Assembly: GCA_023375785.1 (NCBI GenBank) | Contig: SZWC01008645.1 | Coordinates: 67,380 to 113,580 of the forward strand | Reading direction: 5' to 3' | Source of the DNA: Penium margaritaceum | Lineage: Eukaryota > Streptophyta > Zygnematophyceae > Desmidiales > Peniaceae | Length of the DNA: 46,201 nucleotides | Shown: positions 39,239 through 46,201 of the stretch, in pieces | How positions within the stretch are numbered: position 1 is the stretch's first letter | Layout: each line of letters begins with the position of its first letter | Notes under the pieces: model-generated | Database searches by the model: none | The model's input: only the letters and a program-made list of their open reading frames with translations | Told to the model about the DNA's origin: nothing | Made by a program: the position numbers and the translations under genes

Positions 39239-39973
39239 TGTTGGATCTGGAGAGAGGGAGTCTTCGAGCAGCGAGCATGTGGGACTGAAGGGGCATCAGT
39301 TGTGCTGAAGAATGGTTGTTGAATCACTCAAAATGATGGAGTACATATAGAGCTAGAGCTTGGGCAAGTCAGCCCTCTCACAAGCTACACCACTTAGCCA
39401 TGGAGGCTAAGGCTCACACACTAGAGTCCACAATCTCACACAAGGGAGGAAATCAGCCCAACAATCAGGCTGACCAGTCACACACGACCTAGAGAGCTAG
39501 AGAATGCTCTCATGGCACACACCTAGTGGTCATATCACCCACAAACCCATGGAGAATCGCCATGTGTCCATGGCTAGCACACAAGGATCTCAGCTCACCT
39601 AAAAAGTAAGGTGAGGTACCTTTATCCTAGTCAGCACACTCTGACAAGGCAATCCTAAAACCAAGGACCTTTTTTGATATTTCTCCCATCAGGTCTTGAC
39701 CGTGGACCTCTTGCCTTTTTCTTTTCTCAGGCTAAGGCATGGAGCCATTGCCCATGGCCACCCAGACATCGGCGGTCCATGACCCCTGAAACTTCGAAAA
39801 TTCATATCTCCCAATCCGACCGTTGGATCGGCCTGAAACTTGGACCGTAGATAATTTGCCACCTGATCTTTCCAATGGTGAAGACGGATTGACGTTCAGA
39901 GCAGGCATCTGGAAGTTTCCTGGAACTTGCTTCTGTGGAATTGAAACAGAGCCGGACGGCTCTTTTCCCAACA
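39239..39973 (-). repeat. P6 5' LTR
   Basis: 735 bp, minus-strand TGTTGGGAAAAG...CAACA. TATATGTA box on the minus strand at 39342-39349. Confidence 0.93.
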
Positions 39974-40795
39974 CCCTGACTGCCGTTACCATAACTTCCA
40001 AACCTTTATGTCCTTTGTCCCTGATATTTGGTCACAAGACCAGCTTCTCCCCCATTGTCCTTGATATGTTGCTCTTCAACTTTTATGGGTTTTTCAACGG
40101 CCTTCTCTAGAGTCAATGAGTATAGTTGATTTCCAGGTGGAACTGCTGCTGCAGCTACTCCTACAACGGCACCGGGTGCGCCACGAGCGGCTCTTCCTTG
40201 TGCATTAATGGCTTGCTCTAGTGTTGTGCGAAGTTCAGCCAATTGAGCATCAAAGGTCTTCCCTTGTTTCTAAAAGGTCAGAAGGCGATTGATGGTGTCT
40301 TTGAATCTGACAGGTAGTCCACGGAAAAAGGGTTAGTACTAGAACTCTCTCGGAGATTGCTTCTCCCATTGATGCAATACGGCTTGCTAGGTGCTTGAGA
40401 TGGGACACTTGATCTTCCAGACGCGTTCCTTCTTCCATCCGTTGTGTGTGGAACTCTGTCAAAAGACTTCCCAGTTCGACGTCGCTTGTTCTTTCATGGC
40501 GACTCTTCAGGGCCGTCCATGCTTTCCTTGGGCAGTTGGTCGGGTTGTTGTCTCAGATGATAAACTTGAGTCGTTCGGTTAAGTTCAGTGCCAAAACTGA
40601 GAAGGCCTGGTCACAACGCCGCATCCAACTGATTTGTTCTTCAACTGATGCTCCTGCACGTAATATGTCAGTGGGAGGATCCCCATAGGCCCTTGTTCAG
40701 AAAAACCATCTCGATGTTGAATGCGAATGTATGGTAGTCATTGCCGTCGAACGGCGCGACTTTGAAGTGATCTCCATGGTTGATTATTGCTGCCA
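39974..40795 (-). pseudogene. gag: S1 gag
   Basis: Minus-strand copia Gag; start codon at 40795-40793. It begins MAAIINHGDHFKVAPFDGND with the DYHTFAFNIEMVFLNKGLW UBN2 motif, frameshifts near 40670, then EQISWMRRCDQAFSVLALNL, and in another frame TEFHTQRMEEGTRLEDQVSHLKHL. Further shifts occur before the P6 insertion, past which the zinc knuckle lies at 33626 and below. Confidence 0.85.
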
Positions 40796-40821
40796 TGATT
40801 GTACATCTGATGACGCCACCT

Positions 40822-40833
40822 GTTCTGATACCA
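40822..40833 (-). other. S1 primer-binding site
   Basis: Minus strand TGGTATCAGAAC, five bases from the LTR end; again complementary to initiator tRNA-Met except near its 3' end. Confidence 0.85.
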
Positions 40834-40838
40834 AATAT

Positions 40839-41344
40839 TGAAATTTACATACCAGGATCTTTAGGAGTCTTCAGATTCAGTACCCTGATGGGTCAACTTT
40901 CTCAATCCTTTACTGAACTGTCGGTGATATTCCCTCATACATGTGCTACTACTCTTTACACACACAGGCACTCTTGCATGAATAATGTCACGGACTGTGC
41001 GATTCAAGGGGGTGAGCTGAAGGTACAGTTACACGACTCGTCTCACAAGCTTTCTAACAGTACCAAGCTTGCTCAGAATGATTACACACAGACGAAGTAA
41101 TAGCAAATAAAAAACTACGGTTACTTGTATGTCTATACTACCTAAGAGCAGAAAAGTACAATTGTCGAGCAGACCGGTAACCTTGTCTCTGCGAGTTCTC
41201 AGCCACAAGATCTGCCCGACACCGCTCGATGATCTCCGATCATCAGCAGACCGAGGTTGGCAGATGCCCAGCGCCCTCGGTGCGATCCACGGATCTGCGG
41301 TAGCCTCTCGTAGTCACCGATCTCTCGGCCGGTCGTCTTGAGAT
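40839..41344 (-). repeat. S1 5' LTR, distal part
   Basis: Matches 20879-21400 of the 3' LTR; interrupted by R3 at GAGAT (41340-41344). It lacks about 12-15 bp near 41290 that the 3' LTR has. Confidence 0.9.
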
Positions 41345-42104
41345 TGTCACTCCGCACTTGGCCACGGTCTAGAGTAAACGGCGCCGACAGGCAAACCGCC
41401 GACTGCCCTTGGTATTTCAACCAAGGTATAGATCACCCACGGAGTGGTGTTTCCACACTGAAAGCTTCACTTAGCTTGTCCCTACCGTGGTCGGAGAGTG
41501 TTCCAAACTCTCAGCCAACTGGCAAAGTTACACACCAAAGTGTGCACTTGCACTTGTTCTTTACCCTCTTTCTTGGTGGCCAACAAGGGATTAGTTTTCT
41601 CCCGAGTCTCAAGAGTAAGAGATGATATATTATCACATGCAAATGACAGGCCTTATACAGTCTCTGGTCAGTGCTCCCAGTGGCTCCTTGGAGGGGCCTC
41701 CCCCCAAGGCCACCCTAGACAGTGTCATCAGCTTTGATGACATGGCACCCTCTGTGACCGCCAAGTGGTGTTTGATCCACCTTGGACTTTAGAAGCTTCT
41801 AGGAAGCTTCCTTGGCCCTTTTTAGTCACAAAAAAAATTTGGTCCTGGCGGGATTTGACCCCCGACCTCTCGCTTGCGAGACGGCGCCTTCACCCACTAC
41901 GCTGTAGGAAGTTGTCCTAAGGAGCATGGACCAGGTAGACTACCAAGAGTAGACCAAGGGGACTTGCTCCACAAGGATGAGCAGTACATGCCTTGTCTCT
42001 CTTAGCCTCTCTTCGTGTCGCTTGGGGACTTGCGCTACAAGCGCAGTGCATACCCAGTCTAAATATTCCGCTGATTGGACCAGGGACATACATAGAAGAT
42101 AACA
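41345..42104 (-). repeat. R3: solo LTR of family R inside the S1 5' LTR
   Basis: 760 bp, minus-strand TGTTATCTTC...GAGTGACA, perfect GAGAT duplicates (41340-41344, 42105-42109). Same length as R2 and closely similar by eye. The empty site survives in the sister LTR at 21396-21400. It carries the tRNA-like segment on the minus strand (about 41841-41910). Confidence 0.96.
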
Positions 42105-42600
42105 GAGATGACGGAGGGACCGCACCTCTTGACTCGGCGACGGCCGCGATTCTCCCTACTGCCTTTGCGTGATTTAGGAGCGCCAGATCCATCTTTACAA
42201 AGGGCAATGTCTTGCGCGCGCTGCTGGTCCTTGCCACGTCAGCAGACTCAGGGTCGAGAGGAGCTCATGCTCGCACTCTCGCTTCGTCTGCCGAACCACA
42301 CGCCCTGTGTATCCAAAACCTGGTCAGATATATGTCGTCCGGTGGAGTTGTTCTGTCAGCTCTCTGGAGCTCCCATAGAGTGAGTACAGAGAGTAGGGCT
42401 ACGGATGGATGGATAAGTGGGACGCCTAAAGAGGCCTGCCTACAACCATACCATGCCCTGCCATATAGTATAGACAGGAGGGTCGAGAGAGAGATGGGGA
42501 TCTCTCTCTCGGCCCTCTTGCTTTTTCCTTTTGTAGATATTGTGTCGAGCCCAGTAGATCAGTAGATGAAGAGGATCGGACGGTTGCCCTTTTTCCAACT
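42105..42600 (-). repeat. S1 5' LTR, proximal part
   Basis: Matches 21401-21891; ends CCAACT on the plus strand (minus-strand start AGTTGG), followed by the Q4 sequence TCCTT. Confidence 0.9.
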
Positions 42601-42935
42601 TCCTTCACTGTGTCCTTAGCACCTGGTCACTTTCGCGCGAGGAGCTAACTCCTGGGGCTTCGATCAACCAATGCTTCTTTAGTGTCTACTTCTGGTGGAC
42701 AACTCTGTGAGGAGTCTCAAAGATAAGAACTATACTCAATGACAAGCAACTCACAAGTTCTTATAGTCCTCGAGCTAGCCTCTAGCCTAGGTATGCAGTG
42801 GCTTCTTTGAGGAGCCACTTTGGGAGCAATCTGGATTGCGTCATCCCCCTTGCCTACATGGCGTTCCCTCTGACCGCCAACTAGCGCCAGCTGCTAGGAA
42901 TGACCTTGGAATGTTCTAAGATGTCTCTTAGAACC
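42601..42935 (-). repeat. Q4 3' LTR, remaining part
   Basis: Continues the Q LTR from 20878. It covers R/U3 sequences and stops at 42935, about 280 bp short of the expected LTR start, where coding sequence begins. Confidence 0.85.
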
Positions 42936-44233
42936 TCAAGGGATTTGGTCTGCAGCACGTAGAGCCCATCAACTCTTGGGACCTGTGCGACAAGACTCTC
43001 CTTGGGATAGGAGATCTTGATGTCCTTGTTCTTGACAATCACGGCCTCCTCCTCCTTGAAGACGACCGTCATATCATGGTCCGTGATTTTGGAGACTGAC
43101 AAGAGGTTTGCCACAGAAGACGGCATGTAGACAACGTTCTTTAGTTTCAAGTCTTTTTCTGTACCGTTCACGTTGATGCTGATCAACTTATCTCCCTCGC
43201 CTTGTGCATGGACAAGGCTGCCATTGGCATACCTAAAGCAACGTTTAGTATCCCCAATGGAGATGAACCCATCCTTCTTCCTGGAAGAGTGGTGATTCCT
43301 GCCAGAGTCAAGCCCGTAGGCTTCACGCTTGAGCAGTGCCGCTCCCTTGGTTGCCGGCACGCTCTTAGCCATCATATTCGTCAACTCCTTCTAACCCTTT
43401 CCTTTGCCCTCATATCTACCACCATGATCTCCATCTTCCTTCTTGGGAACTGTGCACTCCCGTGCCCAATGCCCAAGCTTGCCACAGTTATAGCACTTCC
43501 CAGGACGCTTTGAATCCTTTCCATCGCCACCATTACTCTTTCCTCCACCACCACCGCTTCCGCTGCTACTCAGACCAGAAGAGGAGTTGTTGCCACGATG
43601 ACCATACTATGCAGCATAGGCTGAAATGTTAGCCTCACTACTATTGTGACGTATGGCCTCGTTGCATACGTACTCGGACACTGCCTCATACGTCAAATCC
43701 TCCTCCTTCCAACCGCAAAAAATCGTGATCAGAGGTCCCCAGCTTTCAAAAAGCGCCATGAAGAGGATCATGGCCTACATGTTGGTGGCGATTTCCCAGT
43801 TCATTTGGGTCACTTGCCATATCAATCCTTCAAACTGTAGAAAGAAGTCTGGAATGGACTGTCCCTCGCTCACCCTCATCAAAATCAGCTTTTGAACGAT
43901 GAAGAGGTGATTTGCAAAAGCCGTTAATTGGTGTACAAGTACAAGCTTCTCATAAGCCTTTGATGCATGTGTGATATCTTGGAGGTGGACATGCTGTGAC
44001 TCATGCACTAATGTCACAAGAATCGCAAGTGCCATGTCATTTTTGACACTCAACGCTTCATATCTAGCATCTGTTTCTGGAGGTTCAACCTATTCTCGAA
44101 GGAACATCTTCAAGTAGCCACGCACCCTCATGACAATTTCAAATTGCCATCTCCACAAGGGAAAATAAAACCCTGTAAACTTTGACATCTCACCATTGAC
44201 CTGCTCGAGAGTGAGCGTCGTGGGAGTCGTCAT
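42936..44233 (-). pseudogene. gag: Q4 gag and protease, pol deleted
   Basis: Start codon at 44233-44231 (MTTPTTLTLEQVNGEMSKF). The Gag UBN2 domain is FPLWRWQFEIVMRVRGYL, with stops near 44090 and 43775; the zinc knuckle CYNCGKLGHWAREC is intact (about 43440-43500), unlike Q3. Protease has GLDSGRNHHSSRKKDGF, the NVVYMPSSVANLLSVSKITDH end and VDGLYVLQTKSL, after which sequence jumps into the 3' LTR at 42935. Integrase, RT and RNase H are absent. Confidence 0.9.
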
Positions 44234-44622
44234 ACTACTTCTTTGCTTCTCTACCTGTCTGCTTCGTTGAGGCTGATGTAGGATGATGTGAGTTGTTGTC
44301 TGCTACCGGTTTAGAAGGTGCAGATCCGTTGCTTATCCCTCAGTCGTTGATCACCTGAAAACAAAGAAGAACGTATACTAGCAAATCTAGGGTCGTGCCT
44401 CCAAGGGTAGAGCTTATCCTGGTTAGGGTCCAAGGGTCATACCTCCAAGGGCAGAGCTTATCCTTGGCCCTTGTTCGCTAAGTACCAGCACTCACTGTTA
44501 GAGCTGATGGAGCAGATGGAGCAGATGGAGCTGATGGAGCTGATGCGCGCTGCAAGACAGAGAGGGCAAGAGAGTACACAGAAGCATGCCTTGCAACTTG
44601 TCAGTGTGGGCCCATAACCCTT
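44234..44622 (-). other. Q4 leader
   Basis: Non-coding. It has five units of the 9-bp repeat (44501-44545), the repeated hairpin motif (about 44391-44470) and no TGGTATCAGA primer site next to the LTR. The bases after the LTR (minus strand) are AAGGGTTATGGGCCCACAC. Confidence 0.75.
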
Positions 44623-44915
44623 TGTCAACCTGCCTGAGGCGACGGTCTAGAAATTGGGTTCCAACACAATGGTTCCCGCCGATTGCTCTTGGTATTGCAA
44701 CCAAGAGGTGATATCACCCTCAGAGCCAAGGTTCCACACCAAGCAGTTCATAGGAATCACGTCCTTGCACTGTGTCCTTAGTACCTGGTCACTTTCACGC
44801 GAGAAGCTAACTCCTCGGACTTAGACCAACCAATGTTTCTTTAGTGTCTGCTTCAAATGGATAACTTTGTGAGGAGTCTCAAAGGTCAGAACTGTACTCA
44901 ATGACAGGGAACTAG
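44623..44915 (-). repeat. Q4 5' LTR, 3' portion, cut by P7
   Basis: Minus-strand end GGTTGACA at 44623; homologous to the last ~290 bp of the Q3 LTRs. The last five bases, ACTAG (44911-44915), should be the P7 target duplicate. Confidence 0.85.
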
Positions 44916-45532
44916 TGTTGGAAATGGAGGAGAGGGAGCCTTGGAGCAGTGAGCATGTGTGATTGGAAGGGCATCACTTATGCTGAAGAATGGTTGTTCA
45001 ATCACTCAAAATGATGGAGTACATATAGAGCTAGAGCTTGGGCAAGTCAGCCCTCTCACAAGCCACACCACTTAGCCATGGAGGCTAAGGCTCACACACT
45101 AGAATTCATAATCTCACACAAGGGAGGAAATCAGCCTAGCAATCAGGCTGACCACTCACACACGACCTAGAGAGCTAGAGAATGCTCTCATGGCACACTC
45201 CTAGTGGTCACATAACCCACAAACCCATGGAGAATCGCCATGTGTCCANAGGTCTTGACCCTGGACCTCTTGCCTTTTTCTTTTCTCAGGCTAAGGCATG
45301 GAGCCATCACCCATGCCCACCCAGACATCGACGGTCCATGACCCCCGAAACTTTGAAAATTCATATCTCCCAATCCGACCGTTGGATCGGCCTCAAACTT
45401 GGACCGTAGACATTTTGCCACATGATCTTTCCAATGACAAAGTCGGATTGGCGATCGGAGCAGGCATCTGGTACTTTCCTGGAACTTGCTCCTGTGGACT
45501 TGAAATTGAGCCGAATGGCTCCCTTTCCAACA
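44916..45532 (-). repeat. P7 3' LTR
   Basis: 617 bp as given; the N at 45249 replaces about 120-130 bp present in other copies (from the CATGG after TGTCC to CCCATC). Minus-strand TGTTGGAAAGG...CCAACA. Confidence 0.9.
45249..45249. other. Single N in the P7 3' LTR
   Basis: A segment of about 120-130 bp present in every other P LTR is absent at this join. Confidence 0.75.
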
Positions 45533-45551
45533 ATCTCCCACTTTGCCGCAG

Positions 45552-46201
45552 TCAGAGTGGGCTGAGTCCACATGCCTTCATGCAGAACTGCTGCTTCTCA
45601 CGGGTCACTGGCTTGGTGTAGAAATCAGCAACCTGCTTGCTCGTTGGAGTAAACTCCAGCTTGATAGCACCCTCGTGCACCATGTGCCTGATGAAGTGAT
45701 ATGCGATGTCAATGTGCTTGGTGCGTACATGGTGCTCACGATTCTTGGCGAGTGCGATTGCGCTCTGGTTGTCGACGTGCACAGGAACTGGAACTGCTGC
45801 ACTCCCACTCATCTCTGCCATGAGACGTTTGAGCCAAACTGCTTCCTTGGCTCCAAATCTGAGAGATACGTACTCAGCTTGTGTACTCGAGGTGGCCACG
45901 ACCACCTGCCGCTTGCTGCACCAGCTGATGGCTCCACCATTCATGAGGAACACATGTCCAGAGATGGACTTGTGGTCCTCAGGGTTTGAAGCCCAATCTG
46001 CGTCTATGTAGCCGATGATGCTGTTGTCATTGCCGTTGTAGGTGATGCCAATGTTGATGGTTCCAGCAAGGTAGCGGAAGATCCGCTTCACTGCCTTCTG
46101 GTGCTCCGGTCTGGGATTAGCCATGTGCTGGCTCACAACGCTCACAGCCTGTGCGAGGTCCGGCCTGGTTGCCACCATCAGGTACATGAGACTGCCGACG
46201 G
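45552..46201 (-). pseudogene. pol: P7 RNase H and end of RT, partial
   Basis: Stop TGA at 45554-45552 after CGLSPL. The frame is open to the window edge: YLMVATRPDLAQAVSVVSQH, RIFRYLAGTINIGI, YIDADWASNPEDHKS (catalytic Asp kept), MNGGAISWCSKRQ, STQAEYVSLRFG, KHIDIAYHF and ADFYTKP. With no stop in the visible 211 codons it is among the better-preserved copies; whether the whole element is intact cannot be seen. Confidence 0.9.

Larger units (their letters stand above)
33627..39973 (-). mobile_element. P6: full-length family P element
   Basis: Minus-strand element with both LTRs (738 and 735 bp), primer-binding site, leader, gag-pol and perfect CCCTG flanks, inserted in the gag/knuckle boundary of S1. 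Unlike P3 and P4 it has several frameshifts. Its LTRs start TGTTGGATCTGG/TAG on the plus strand. Confidence 0.95.
20879..42600 (-). mobile_element. S1: large copia element, host of P4, P6 and R3
   Basis: Minus-strand element with both LTRs, primer-binding site, gag, zinc knuckle, protease, integrase, RT and RNase H. Its pieces are 20879-24755, 32077-33626, 39974-41344 and 42105-42600. Flanks TCTTT (20874-20878) and TCCTT (42601-42605) are a 5-bp duplicate with one mismatch; removing S1 restores the LTR sequence seen intact in Q4's other LTR near 44755-44775. Without inserts it is about 7 kb. Confidence 0.92.
20735..44915 (-). mobile_element. Q4: family Q deletion derivative hosting S1
   Basis: Minus-strand element: 5' LTR 44623-44915 (cut by P7), leader, gag-protease, then a deletion that removes the rest of pol and the start of the 3' LTR (junction 42935/42936), then the 3' LTR remainder 42606-42935 and 20735-20878, split by S1. 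The 3' LTR abuts P2; TATAC (20730-20734) is the likely left duplicate, and its partner is outside the window. Confidence 0.85.
44916..46201 (-). mobile_element. P7: family P element, 3' half only (continues past the right edge)
   Basis: Minus-strand 3' LTR, polypurine tract (45533-45544) and RNase H/RT. Same LTR subgroup as P1. Confidence 0.92.

Noticed and set aside
40006..40242. Ala/Gly-rich 78-codon minus-strand ORF as a separate gene
   Set aside because: It lies within the frameshifted S1 gag between the UBN2 domain and the P6 insertion and is best read as part of that gag.

Overview
This window is nuclear DNA of a land plant and, as far as I can see, is entirely retrotransposon sequence: no host gene, tRNA gene or rRNA gene is recognisable. 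Two families have a primer-binding site complementary to the plant initiator-methionine tRNA (starting TGGTATCAGA). All coding remains are Ty1/copia type, in the order Gag, protease (PR), integrase (IN), reverse transcriptase (RT), RNase H (RH). The species cannot be told from this. I use private family names. P has 738-bp LTRs, Q about 770-bp LTRs, R is known only as 760-bp LTRs related to Q, and S has about 1.0-kb LTRs.

Left part (1-14259). P1, minus strand and cut by the window edge (1-2325), sits in a broken Q element, Q1 (2326-3123). A 5'-truncated R LTR (R1, to 3842) follows. Q2 (3843-14259, plus) is split by the full-length Q3 (4882-11893), and Q3's RNase H is split by the solo LTR R2 (9950-10709). 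Q2's 3' LTR ends inside a minus-strand P integrase fragment, P2.

Middle and right part (14260-46201). P2 (14260-20734) is split by P3 (14937-20485), a non-autonomous copy with an in-frame deletion of integrase. Next to P2 lies Q4, a minus-strand deletion derivative (20735 to at least 44915). Q4's 3' LTR is split by the large minus-strand element S1 (20879-42600). S1 in turn holds P4 (24756-32076, plus), P6 (33627-39973, minus) and the solo LTR R3 (41345-42104). P4's 3' LTR holds the solo LTR P5 (31160-31897). P7 (44916 to the right edge) cuts Q4's 5' LTR.

The nesting is supported by 5-bp target-site duplications that I read directly: GCAGG (P4), CCCTG (P6), AGCCT (P5), CCTCT (R2) and GAGAT (R3) are perfect; GTTAC/GTTAT (P3), CGAAG/CTAAG (Q3) and TCTTT/TCCTT (S1) have one mismatch. 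Removing the inserts restores host alignments or reading frames. The deepest path is P2, Q4, S1, P4, P5. No copy has an intact gag-pol, but P3 and P4 keep one continuous frame broken only by stop codons, nearly all TAG. Six single N characters are assembly joins, three of them flanked by direct duplications that are probably artefacts.
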